Assembly: GCA_964591605.1 (NCBI GenBank)
Contig: CAZQEN010000165.1
Location: 1-15,920, forward strand
Length of the DNA: 15,920 bases
Origin: CAYLLT01 sp964591605
GTDB taxonomy: Bacteria > Planctomycetota > Phycisphaerae > UBA1845 > PWPN01
Direction of reading: 5' to 3'
The first letter of the stretch is position 1. Each line of letters opens with the position of its first letter. Below are positions 6,342 to 13,661 of this stretch, in pieces. A program made the translations under genes and the position numbers. The notes beneath the pieces were generated by a model. That model worked only from the letters and a program-made list of their open reading frames with translations, did no database searches and was not told the origin of the DNA.

Positions 6342-9300
6342 TCATGGCGCCGGCCGCGAGGTCAGGATCTCCACCCCGGGCGTGGGGACCGCGTCGATGG
6401 GGTAGACGAGTGCGTAGGGCGCGCGCTCGACAATGGCCTCGGCCACCTGTGCGGCGGTCAGCCCCGTGACATCGAAGTGTCCCAGTTGCGGCAGGTCGAT
6501 CCGGCCCTTCGAATCGACGGTGGGCGTGAACTCCGCGACGCTGCCCTCGGCGACGAAGTCGGGCAGCCGGATGCGCAGGCGGTCGCCGGGGTGAAGCGTG
6601 CGCTCCGTCGGCTGCGTTGCTGGCCGCGAAGCAGCGGCTCGATCGGGAATGATGGTTACGACGCGGCCGATCGGTGCATCGTAGCCCATCGCGGTCATTT
6701 TGGACTTGAAGGATTCGTCAAGCGCTCTGGCGACATCTTCCACCCGGGCATATGGGGCGTCATTTGTTGACTTCGATGGTTGCGAGGCCGTGAGCGGCTG
6801 CAGGAGCTGGGTCTTGGGCTCGGCGTCGATTCGCTTCCACATCTTCGCGAGGCCGCGAGCTTCGTCGCTTGTCTGGAGAATTGAACCGTCTTCCAGAACG
6901 CGCAGCGTGGTTTTCAGCCCGCCGTACTCCGCAAGTTCGATCGTGTCATTCACGAGCTTTGTTTCATCGCGGTGGCCGTTGCTGTAGAGGACAACCACGC
7001 GGCCATCCTCGAAAGTGGCCATCTGCTCGGCGTCGCCCTGGGGGTTGTCGAAGAACCAGGTGCCGGTCATTTCGGCGATACGCGGCAGTGGCAGCCGTGC
7101 GATCGCACTCCACGGAGATTCTCCAAGCTCCGCGAGCTGCCGTTCCAGCTCGCTCATCTCCTCCCGGAGCTTGCGCTGCCGGAAATCATTGGGATCATGC
7201 TCCCTGGACTCAAGCCGCAGAAGCATCGATGCCTGCTGCCAGCGTTCCCTGAGCTGGTCCGGCGTCAGGCGCGAGCTGGGTTCATCCTTCTCCATGGCCG
7301 GAATCTGATTGAGGCTTTGCGCCGCGCGCTGGAACCGCTCCTCGAACGATCCCTGCCTGTCCTTGCCGCGGAGCCGTCCGAACACTTCAACGAGCTGGCG
7401 GTGGACGGATTCCGTGTGCCGAACGATCAGCCGGTCGTTCCAGTGCTGAATCGTGCCGTCCTTGTCCCATGTGCCGGGCGCAATAAACCGCCGGATCAAC
7501 TGCTCGAGCTTCAGACCCTCTGCGGCCAGCAACTCCTCCACGGATTTGTCAGCCGGAGAGTCCTTGTTTTCACCGTGCATCAGGATGATCAGGTCCTGAA
7601 CGTCGTAGACGCGGGCGATTGACGCGGGCTGATCGCGTGACGGCTGCGTTGCCGACTCCAGTTGCCTGCGCTGTTCTTGAATGTGATCGAGTTCCGCGGT
7701 CAGACGTCGCTGCCGATCCTGCAGCTCTCCAAAACGCACGTACGCTTTGTCCAGATCGCGCTGCTTGGCATCCTGCTCGGCCATCCGCTCGCGGAGTTGA
7801 ACTTCGGCCCGGAGGGCGTTGAGATACTTCATGTAGGCCGCGTTGATTTGATAGTCGCGAGCCTCTCTTTCTATCCTGCTGATCTCCGCGGCCAGCATCT
7901 TCTCATAGATGTCGATCCGGTCCTGGAGGTCCCTGACCGCTCGGTGTCTGGCTCCCATACTCTGGAGCCGAGTCTCCAGCTCACTTTTCAGCGCCGTGAG
8001 CTGCTGTTTGAGCCCGCCAATGCGCGGATCCGCCTCGATCATCATCTGCAGCTCAGGAGTCATCAGCACTTGAGAACTGTCGAGAGCCAGCAGGTTGTCG
8101 TGCTGCGTCTTCGCCCGAAGTTTTTCGGCCTCCAGCTTCGTGATCTCCAATGCCAGGGAGCGAAGGGCCGGTGGGATTGATTGATCTGGCGAGCCCTTCG
8201 AGCCGAGCGGGTGCTGGCCGATGTAGCTCCCGTACTCGAAGCCATGCTCGCGGGCGAGCTGCCAGCCGCGGCTTTTGATCTCGGCCTCCTGCCTCACGGT
8301 CATGTCGCTGGTCGCGATGGCGATTTCGAGCACGGTCTGCGCCCGGTCCGGCACGGCCGCAAGCCGCGCCGGCAGTTCGTCCCAGGTCACCGGCTCACCC
8401 TCGAACGTCAGGCGATCTCGGCCGGCGACCAGACGCACGAAATGACGTACGCGAAAAGCATCCTTATCTGATTCGCCTGCCGGCGAGGTGGCTGTTGGTG
8501 CGGCCTCGCGAAGTGCCCTGATCAACTGCTCCTTCGTCAACGCTTCAGGCAGGACAATCGGTTCATGTGAACGGCCGGCGGGGATAAGCACCGTGAGCGG
8601 AACGCCCTGTCGAGAGAAGCGCTTGAGCAAGCTCTCGACTTCTTTGTCATATGTGGTCCAGTCGGCCTTCACGGGCACAAAACCGGCTTCGTTGACGGCG
8701 GTCACGATTTCGGGCGTGTCGAATATCAAAAACGACATCGCCTTCGCATTGGCGCACCATGCGGCGGTGACGTGGAGCAGCACCGGCTTGCCCGCTTGCG
8801 TGAGCTCATCGAGCCGGGTTGCGGAGAACGGAATCCACGGCATGGGCGTGCGAATGTTCTGATGGATCTCACCGGCCGGCGATGTCGCGGCGCTGGCCGG
8901 CGTCATGACGCGAAGCGCGGCGACGGCGATCATCACAATGCCGATGAAGGCCACAATTCCACCCACCGGCGTCGTGAAACGGGCGGACGCTGATGGCTGG
9001 CCCAGCACGCGCCGGATCCGGTCGATCAGCCGCCCGCCCGTCGCGGCCGCGGCGAGCGAGGGCGCACTGCTCGCGGCCCGGAGCTCCTCCATGGTCACGA
9101 GCGTGCGGGCGTAGAGGAGGCGGTCGCCGCAGCAGGCGACGGCCAGGTCGTCGCAGCAGTGTTCGCGCTCGATGCGGATGCGGCGCGAGAGGTACCAGAC
9201 GGCCGGGTGATAGAAGAGCAGCGTCTCGACGACGCTCTGCAGGATGTTGACCAGGTAGTCGTGGCGGCGGATGTGGGCGAGCTCGTGGGCGAGGACGGCG

Positions 9301-10058
9301 CGGAGCTGGTCTTCGCTCAGGCCGGTGAGCGCCGAGACGGGCAGCAGGATCACCGGACGCAGGGAGCCGATGGTCACGGGCACCTGTACGAGGGCGGAGG
9401 TGAGCAGGCGCACGGGGCGGCCGACGCGCAGGCGGAGGGCCGCGTCGGCGAGCACGCGCTGGCAGTGGTTGGCGGCCGGGGCGACGAAGCGGCGGCGGAT
9501 GCGCTGCACGGCCACCCAGCCGTAGAGCAGTCGCGTGGAGAGCAGCAGAATCCCCGCCAGCCACGCCGTGACGATCCATGTCAGATGGGGCTCAATCCAC
9601 CCGGCCAGGCTTCTGAGCCGATCGATCCTGCCCGCGGGCCGTGCGGCGGGCTCGGCCGGCGTTGGGGCGATCGGCAGGAGCGGGTGTGTGGGCATCTCGA
9701 GCGCACTTGGCACGATGGGAAGAGCGGGCGCCGGATCCGGTCGGGCCTCCGACGGATCTTCGACGGCCCGGCCGAACTCGCTCAGCTCCGGCAAGGGGGG
9801 CATGTTCAGCGCCCGCATCACTTCGGGCACGCGTCGAGGCGCCGGCACGAGTGCAAAGGTGGCCATGACGGCGGCCACGCACGCCAGCAGCGCCGTACAG
9901 CTCACGACATAGCGGCTGGAGACGGCGTGCCTCCGCAGGAACCACAGAGCCACCGCCGTCAGCACGGCGATCAACGCCCCCTGCCAGACGAAATGCACGA
10001 GCGTCCAGCCCAGCCGCCAGATCAGCCCGTCCGCGAAGAGCTGTTCGATCGCATTCAT
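6342..10058 (-). CDS. BlaR1-type M56 metallopeptidase fused to thioredoxin-like, Wzz-like and polysaccharide-export-like domains
   Basis: The 1238-aa protein starts as an M56 (BlaR1/MecR1) sensor protease: membrane spans at about 22-41, 50-71, 161-180 and 365-383, zinc motif HELAH at 258-262, and 'EREHCCDD' at 297-304 as the distal ligand region. After the last span the chain should be extracytoplasmic. It continues with a DsbD-gamma-like thioredoxin domain (about 407-515; WCANAK at 434-439, cis-Pro in GVP at 485-487) that has lost the second Cys, a linker domain (525-610), coiled coil (620-800) with Wzz/GumC-like 'ADPRIGGLKQQLTALKSELE' (676-695), a module with 'RVYDVQDLI' (816-824), a lipocalin-like 'MTGTWFFDN' domain (997-1078) and a Wza-like Poly_export domain ('LHPGDRLRI' 1155-1163, 'VDSKGRIDLP' 1181-1190). 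The start at 10058 has AAGGAG 6 nt upstream. It follows blaI at 175 nt. Typical BlaR1 is about 600 aa. Confidence 0.9.
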   Translation of the reverse strand: MNAIEQLFADGLIWRLGWTLVHFVWQGALIAVLTAVALWFLRRHAVSSRYVVSCTALLACVAAVMATFALVPAPRRVPEVMRALNMPPLPELSEFGRAVEDPSEARPDPAPALPIVPSALEMPTHPLLPIAPTPAEPAARPAGRIDRLRSLAGWIEPHLTWIVTAWLAGILLLSTRLLYGWVAVQRIRRRFVAPAANHCQRVLADAALRLRVGRPVRLLTSALVQVPVTIGSLRPVILLPVSALTGLSEDQLRAVLAHELAHIRRHDYLVNILQSVVETLLFYHPAVWYLSRRIRIEREHCCDDLAVACCGDRLLYARTLVTMEELRAASSAPSLAAAATGGRLIDRIRRVLGQPSASARFTTPVGGIVAFIGIVMIAVAALRVMTPASAATSPAGEIHQNIRTPMPWIPFSATRLDELTQAGKPVLLHVTAAWCANAKAMSFLIFDTPEIVTAVNEAGFVPVKADWTTYDKEVESLLKRFSRQGVPLTVLIPAGRSHEPIVLPEALTKEQLIRALREAAPTATSPAGESDKDAFRVRHFVRLVAGRDRLTFEGEPVTWDELPARLAAVPDRAQTVLEIAIATSDMTVRQEAEIKSRGWQLAREHGFEYGSYIGQHPLGSKGSPDQSIPPALRSLALEITKLEAEKLRAKTQHDNLLALDSSQVLMTPELQMMIEADPRIGGLKQQLTALKSELETRLQSMGARHRAVRDLQDRIDIYEKMLAAEISRIEREARDYQINAAYMKYLNALRAEVQLRERMAEQDAKQRDLDKAYVRFGELQDRQRRLTAELDHIQEQRRQLESATQPSRDQPASIARVYDVQDLIILMHGENKDSPADKSVEELLAAEGLKLEQLIRRFIAPGTWDKDGTIQHWNDRLIVRHTESVHRQLVEVFGRLRGKDRQGSFEERFQRAAQSLNQIPAMEKDEPSSRLTPDQLRERWQQASMLLRLESREHDPNDFRQRKLREEMSELERQLAELGESPWSAIARLPLPRIAEMTGTWFFDNPQGDAEQMATFEDGRVVVLYSNGHRDETKLVNDTIELAEYGGLKTTLRVLEDGSILQTSDEARGLAKMWKRIDAEPKTQLLQPLTASQPSKSTNDAPYARVEDVARALDESFKSKMTAMGYDAPIGRVVTIIPDRAAASRPATQPTERTLHPGDRLRIRLPDFVAEGSVAEFTPTVDSKGRIDLPQLGHFDVTGLTAAQVAEAIVERAPYALVYPIDAVPTPGVEILTSRPAP

Positions 10059-10114
10059 GGCAGGCTCCTTCTCCGGGCCCGTGACGTCAGCATGGCGAGC
10101 TCACCGGCGGGACG

Positions 10115-10210
10115 CCGGTGCCACACCCGTCCACCGGCGGAACGCGGCTCGACTGAGCTCGCCGAAGTCCGGTGCCACACCCGCACACCGGCAAGATGCC
10201 GGTGCCACAC
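10115..10210. repeat. Three copies of CCGGTGCCACAC between blaI and the M56 gene
   Basis: CCGGTGCCACAC occurs at 10115-10126, 10169-10180 and 10199-10210. The first two continue with CCG and, after a few bases, ACCGGC, giving small palindromes of the CCGGTG/CACCGG type. Spacing is 54 and 30 bp, so this is neither a regular tandem nor a CRISPR-like array. The units fill most of the 175-bp gap between two genes that are expected to be co-transcribed. Similar CCGGTG/CACCGG units are, from memory, common in planctomycete intergenic DNA. Confidence 0.7.
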
Positions 10211-10233
10211 TATTGCGCATTGGGCAATCGTGC

Positions 10234-10620
10234 TCATGGTTGTCGCTCCAGTCGGTCGAGCAGATCACGGATCTGGGCCAGCTCGGCCGGCGTGGCCTTT
10301 TTGACCGACAGCGCCTGCATCACGAGCTTCTGCGCGGAGCCCGCGAAGGCCCGCTCGAGCAGATCGCGCACGAGCTGGCGCTGCGTCTTGTCCTCGGCCA
10401 GGCGCGGCCGGTAGACGTGCGTGCGCTGCGACTCGTCCCGATCGACCAGGCCCTTGTGGCTCATGATCTGCAGCAGTTTGAGGACCGTCGTGTAGCCCGT
10501 CGGGGCCGACGCGCTGAGCGTCTCTTGCACCTGCCGGACGGTCGACGGCCCGGTTCGCCAGAGCACGCGGAGAATCGCAAGTTCAGCATCGGTCGGACGG
10601 GGGGGACGAGATCGGGCCAT
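10234..10620 (-). CDS. blaI: BlaI/MecI-family transcriptional repressor
   Basis: The 128-aa product has the family's winged-helix N-terminus: 'PTDAELAILRVLWRTGPSTV' (about 9-28), recognition helix region 'PTGYTTVLKLLQIMSHKGLV' (about 40-59), wing 'THVYRP' (67-72), and a C-terminal dimerisation helix bundle. BlaI-type repressors bind dyad operators as dimers and are inactivated when the partner M56 protease senses a signal. The start at 10620 has AGGAG 6 nt upstream. The M56 partner follows on the same strand. A promoter with two matching dyads precedes it, so autoregulation is expected. In planctomycetes such pairs are usually unrelated to beta-lactam resistance; no beta-lactamase is present here. 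Confidence 0.93.
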   Translation of the reverse strand: MARSRPPRPTDAELAILRVLWRTGPSTVRQVQETLSASAPTGYTTVLKLLQIMSHKGLVDRDESQRTHVYRPRLAEDKTQRQLVRDLLERAFAGSAQKLVMQALSVKKATPAELAQIRDLLDRLERQP

Positions 10621-10682
10621 GCCATGCTCCTGTGCGGGCGGACGGCACCCCGAACCGTGCCCGCCCTTCCTGTATACAGCCT

Positions 10683-10710
10683 ACTCTACGAATAGTTTCG
10701 TAAAAGTCAA
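10683..10710 (-). promoter_or_regulatory. blaI promoter
   Basis: On the minus strand TTGACT (10710-10705, 5/6) is followed after 16 nt by TAGAGT (10688-10683, 4/6). The -35 lies between two BlaI-type dyads and one dyad fills the spacer, so bound repressor would block the promoter directly. The 5' leader (about 56 nt) includes GGGCGG/CCGCCC arms that could form a hairpin before the ribosome binding site. Confidence 0.65.
10687..10702. promoter_or_regulatory. BlaI-type operator O1 (promoter-internal)
   Basis: TACGAATAGTTTCGTA is a dyad with perfect 6-bp arms (TACGAA/TTCGTA) around 4 bp. It lies in the blaI promoter spacer, touching the -10. The core ACGAAACNNTTCGT on the minus strand is shared with the second site. 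Confidence 0.7.
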
Positions 10711-10724
10711 CGAAGGGTTTCGTA
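10709..10724. promoter_or_regulatory. BlaI-type operator O2 (upstream of and touching the -35)
   Basis: AACGAAGGGTTTCGTA contains the dyad ACGAA/TTCGT with the same 14-bp core as O1 (ACGAAACCCTTCGT on the minus strand versus ACGAAACTATTCGT). Its centre is 22 bp from that of O1, about two helical turns, placing both on one face of the DNA. Confidence 0.7.
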
Positions 10725-10831
10725 GATGGGATTCACCCGGGCGGGCGACGCCATCCGCGGGTCCAGGCGGCGGGTTCGGACGGTGAAACGCGGGCCGGGT
10801 CACTGGTCCGAACCGGGAGCGTGAGCGATCT

Positions 10832-10888
10832 TTGACACGCCAGGCGGCCTGGCCGCTCTTGAAGGCGAATGCGTTCCTGGCGTGTCAA
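10832..10888. repeat. 57-bp element with perfect 13-bp terminal inverted repeats
   Basis: TTGACACGCCAGG (10832-10844) and CCTGGCGTGTCAA (10876-10888) are exact inverted repeats around a 31-bp centre, which itself contains CGGCC-t-GGCCG. There is no coding capacity and no T-run outside. It may be a small non-autonomous mobile element, a REP-like palindrome or a binding site; the sequence alone does not decide. Confidence 0.7.
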
Positions 10889-11127
10889 GGGCGACCGGCC
10901 TGTTGCACGACGGGGCAGCTCGTCCGGTTGTCGGCGAGGCCTGTGGCTGACGCAGGCAAGGCTCCTCACTCACGTTGGGGGTTACGATCATGGACCCCTG
11001 ACCCGTCGTGCGCCCTTCCGAAACGGGCGTCACGGATCTGGCAATTATTTCGGGAGCGGGTTTGCAGGTCTCCCGGCGCGCCGGGACCAGGCCGGGCCTG
11101 CGATGGGGGAAGGTCTCGCCCGGCCGA

Positions 11128-11150
11128 GGTCCCGTCCGGCAGACGGGACC
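11128..11150. repeat. GGTCCCGTC/GACGGGACC hairpin
   Basis: A perfect 9-bp stem (11128-11136 with 11142-11150) closes a 5-nt loop CGGCA. No T-run follows, so it is not called a terminator. It resembles short palindromes repeated in intergenic regions of planctomycete genomes; this comparison is from general knowledge. Confidence 0.65.
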
Positions 11151-11209
11151 TACTCAGGCACGCCCGAAAGAATTGCCGGACCCGGCGTCGGTCCCGGCCG
11201 ATCCGGTCG

Positions 11210-11238
11210 ATGACGGAGCTGCGGCCGGCTTCTATAAT
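11210..11238 (+). promoter_or_regulatory. Strong sigma-70-type promoter placed for a leaderless transcript
   Basis: ATGACG (11210-11215, 4/6) is followed after 17 bp by a perfect TATAAT (11233-11238). Transcription is expected to start at 11245 or 11246, and the A at 11246 is the first base of the start codon. The mRNA would therefore carry no 5' leader, which explains the absence of a Shine-Dalgarno. Confidence 0.7.
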
Positions 11239-11245
11239 GCGCGTC

Positions 11246-12625
11246 ATGCCGAGGGTTCCGAGAGCTCTGCCGCACGGCCCGCCCCGGCCGGGCGTGGGCC
11301 GGTGGGCCGCCGTGATGGGGCTGCTGGCCGCCAGCGCGATCCTGCCGTCGCGGACTTCGCGCGCCGATGTGCTCATCCTCGCGAACGGCGACCGCATCGA
11401 GGGGCAGATCGTCGAAGAAACCGACAAGCAGGTCTCCGTCCGCCGGCGCTTTCGCGATACCGACATCCGCTACGTCCAGAACTTTCCGCGGGCGGCGGTG
11501 AAATCCATCGAACGCGAGCCCCTGGAGGCCCTGCCGCCCGACTTCCCGGCCCACGCCCTGGCCGAACCCGCGCTCAGCGAGCGTCCGGCCGGCTCAAATC
11601 TCTTCTCGCAGGAAGCCGTCGAGGCGTGGGAGCAGGGCCGCCGCATCCCGCCAGAGATCAAGGACCCCAGGCTCTTCCTCGCCCGGGCGATGGACAAATG
11701 GGACGAGGGCCTCATCCAGCCGGCCGCCGCGGACCTGTCCCGTCTGCTCAGCACGGTCAAGCCCGACGTGCTCGATTCGATCTCGCCGGCGTGCGAGAAG
11801 CGCCTGCAGGTGAGCCTGGCCGAGTGGGCGGCGCAGGCGCACTGGGAAGTCGCCAAGATGCGGACCAAATCGGGCCCGCTGCGTCTCACGGGGATCACGC
11901 GCTACGAACTGCCGGCCCTGGTGCCGATCATCAGCGAGGAATACGAGATCGCGATGCGCGAAGAGATCCGGCCGGCCGAGCCGCCGCCCCCGCCGGCCGC
12001 CGGGCGCCGGCCGCGCCCCGCTCCGGCCGCCACGCAGCCGGTCGCTGAATCCGCCCCCGCGGCCGAATCGGCCCCGGCCACCGCCACCGCGCCGAGCCTC
12101 ACCATCCTCAACTGGCTGGACCGGCCGAACGAGCTGAACGTCACCCGCAGCGAGGCCACCGCCCTGGCGGAGAAAATCGTCTACGCGAGCAGCCTGCTGA
12201 ACGAACGCATCCGACTCGACCCGGCGGTGCGCCGCGACCGCACGCTGCAGAACGCGCTGATCGGCCAGCGCATCCGTCTGATCGCCCTGCTGCGGGCGGC
12301 CAACGCGCGGGCCTCGGCTGACAAGCAGTCGGACGACCGACTCACCGACCGGCAGCGCCGCCGCGAGCTGGCCCGCCAGCAGCGCCGGGAGATACTCGAA
12401 CGGCAGCGGCGCGAAGAGCACGAACAACAACAGCAGCAGCAACGCACGCTGCTGAATCAGGCGTTGCGCATGGCGGAGGAACAGGCACGCCGCGACGCGG
12501 CCGCCGCACGGGCGGCCGGCGCTCCGGTGGCTCCGCCGGCGCCGGGTTTCAACGTGCCTCCGCCGGCGCCGGAGCTGAACGTGCCTCCTCCGCCGCCGCA
12601 GGTACCACCAGCACCATCCAATTAA
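11246..12625 (+). CDS. Secreted Pro/Gln-rich protein with N-terminal LSm/SH3-like strand motif, function unknown
   Basis: The 459-aa product has a signal peptide (about 1-40: basic start, 'AAVMGLLAASAILP', end 'SRA'). Next comes 'DVLILANGDRIEGQIVEETD' (41-60), a small beta-barrel-like segment seen at the N-terminus of many planctomycete exported proteins. Residues 110-240 look helical and TPR-like ('LFLARAMDKWDEGLIQPAAA'). A Pro/Ala linker (245-282) leads to a second helical part, then a basic, Gln-rich coiled coil (360-420, with six Gln in a row) and a Pro-rich tail repeating 'FNVPPPAPELNVPPPPPQVP'. The start at 11246 follows from the promoter position; the in-frame ATG at 11237 overlaps the -10 and is less likely. 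It is probably co-transcribed with purC, 13 nt downstream. I cannot assign a function. Confidence 0.8.
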   Translation: MPRVPRALPHGPPRPGVGRWAAVMGLLAASAILPSRTSRADVLILANGDRIEGQIVEETDKQVSVRRRFRDTDIRYVQNFPRAAVKSIEREPLEALPPDFPAHALAEPALSERPAGSNLFSQEAVEAWEQGRRIPPEIKDPRLFLARAMDKWDEGLIQPAAADLSRLLSTVKPDVLDSISPACEKRLQVSLAEWAAQAHWEVAKMRTKSGPLRLTGITRYELPALVPIISEEYEIAMREEIRPAEPPPPPAAGRRPRPAPAATQPVAESAPAAESAPATATAPSLTILNWLDRPNELNVTRSEATALAEKIVYASSLLNERIRLDPAVRRDRTLQNALIGQRIRLIALLRAANARASADKQSDDRLTDRQRRRELARQQRREILERQRREEHEQQQQQQRTLLNQALRMAEEQARRDAAAARAAGAPVAPPAPGFNVPPPAPELNVPPPPPQVPPAPSN

Positions 12626-12638
12626 ATGGGGAACAAGG

Positions 12639-13532
12639 ATGACCTCACCCGTCGTATTACAGACGAGCATTCCGGACTATCCTCGCCGTCAGGGCAAAGT
12701 GCGCGACGTGTATGACCTGGGCGACCGCCTGCTGCTCGTGGCCAGCGACCGCCTGAGCGCCTTCGACGTCGTGCTGCCCACGGGCATTCCGTGCAAGGGC
12801 GAGGTGCTCACGCGGATCAGCGTGTTCTGGTTCGGGCAGTTCCGCCATGTTCCGCACCATCTGATCGAGCTGGTGGAAGACCGGGCCCCGGCCGGACTGG
12901 AGCCCTACCTCGACCAGCTCCGCGGGCGCAGCATCGTCGTCCGCAAGACGAAGGTGCTGCCCATCGAGTGCGTCGTGCGGGGGTACCTGGCGGGCAGCGG
13001 GTGGAAGGAGTATCAGAAGACGCAGTCGGTCTGCGGCGTGAAGCTCCCGGCCGGGCTGCGGCAGTGTGATCAGCTCCCCGAGCCGATCTTCACGCCGGCC
13101 ACCAAGGCGGAGACCGGCCACGACGAGAACATCTCGTTCGAGGAGGCGTGCCGGCTCACTGATGAGGCGGCGATGCGTACGGTGCGCGACCGCAGCCTGA
13201 CCATCTATTCAGAGGCATCGGAGCTGGCCCGCCGGCGCGGCGTCATCATCGCCGATACGAAGTTCGAGTGGGGCTGGGACGGAAAGCAGTGGATCCTGAT
13301 TGACGAGGTGCTCACGCCCGACTCCTCGCGCTTCTGGCCCGCCGACCAGTATCAGCCCGGGCGCGATCAGCCCAGCTTCGACAAGCAGTACGTGCGCAAC
13401 TATCTCGAAACGCTCGACTGGAACAAGCAGCCGCCCGGCCCGCAGCTCCCGCCGGAGGTGGTCGAGAACACCAGCCGCAAGTACATCGAGGCCTACGAGC
13501 TGCTGACCGGCCAGAGGTTTCCGCGGCGCTGA
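12639..13532 (+). CDS. purC: Phosphoribosylaminoimidazole-succinocarboxamide synthase (SAICAR synthetase)
   Basis: PurC joins aspartate to CAIR with ATP in de novo purine synthesis (EC 6.3.2.6), in the cytoplasm. The 297-aa product shows the family blocks in order: 'GKVRDVYDLGDRLLLVASDR' (19-38), 'SAFDVVLPTGIPCKGEVL', 'KTKVLPIECVVRGYLAGSGW' (about 104-123), 'LPEPIFTPATKAETGHDENI' (about 147-166), 'IIADTKFEWG' (about 204-213), 'LIDEVLTPDSSRFW' (about 221-234) and 'PSFDKQYVRNYL'. The length fits the longer class of about 300 aa rather than the ~237-aa E. coli form. The start at 12639 is set by the conserved N-terminus; the Shine-Dalgarno is weak (GGGGAA about 7-9 nt upstream). It is 13 nt after the secreted-protein gene. 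Confidence 0.97.
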   Translation: MTSPVVLQTSIPDYPRRQGKVRDVYDLGDRLLLVASDRLSAFDVVLPTGIPCKGEVLTRISVFWFGQFRHVPHHLIELVEDRAPAGLEPYLDQLRGRSIVVRKTKVLPIECVVRGYLAGSGWKEYQKTQSVCGVKLPAGLRQCDQLPEPIFTPATKAETGHDENISFEEACRLTDEAAMRTVRDRSLTIYSEASELARRRGVIIADTKFEWGWDGKQWILIDEVLTPDSSRFWPADQYQPGRDQPSFDKQYVRNYLETLDWNKQPPGPQLPPEVVENTSRKYIEAYELLTGQRFPRR

Positions 13533-13570
13533 CCGCTGGGCTCGTGCCGGTTTCGGGAATCCAAATCGAT

Positions 13571-13627
13571 CCCCACCCCGCGCTTCGCGACGGGGTGGGG
13601 CACCCGCGGGACAGGGTGAGGCACCCG
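13571..13627. repeat. GC-rich hairpin and tandem GGGTGRGGCACCCG units after purC
   Basis: CCCCACCCCG (13571-13580) and CGGGGTGGGG (13591-13600) form a perfect 10-bp stem whose loop contains CGC-ttc-GCG. It overlaps two direct repeats, GGGTGGGGCACCCG (13593-13606) and GGGTGAGGCACCCG (13614-13627), 21 bp apart with one difference. The position between the convergent purC and S66 genes would suit a bidirectional terminator, but no T-run is present on either strand. Confidence 0.65.
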
Positions 13628-13661
13628 AAACACGAAACCCGGAAGCCGAAAGCGCAACCAC

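Larger units (their letters stand above)
10725..11209. other. Palindrome-rich intergenic region between blaI and the secreted-protein gene
   Basis: These 485 bases lie between divergent genes and contain no credible coding region, although a plus-strand frame happens to stay open. They hold the inverted repeat at 10832-10888, a possible hairpin with GCGCCC/GGGCGT arms near 11008-11031, a 16-bp perfect palindrome TCCCGGCGCGCCGGGA at 11071-11086, and the hairpin at 11128-11150. The density of palindromes suggests several dispersed elements side by side. Confidence 0.6.

Noticed and set aside
6334..6351. Terminator at the M56 stop codon (GGCGCC arms)
   Set aside because: The arms are self-complementary hexamers around the stop codon, with no downstream T-run. 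GC-rich DNA yields such motifs readily.
10115..10210. CRISPR-like array
   Set aside because: There are only three short units, spacing is irregular (54 and 30 bp), there are no unique spacers of constant size and no cas genes.
9159..10304. Long plus-strand open frame (381 codons) opposite the M56 gene
   Set aside because: It is antisense to a protein with clear M56 motifs (HELAH). Its composition follows from the GC-rich third positions of the real gene, and it resembles no family.
10832..11245. N-terminal extension of the secreted protein (frame open from 10832)
   Set aside because: The translated stretch looks random and Arg-rich, crosses several palindromes, and the consensus promoter and signal peptide place the start at 11246.
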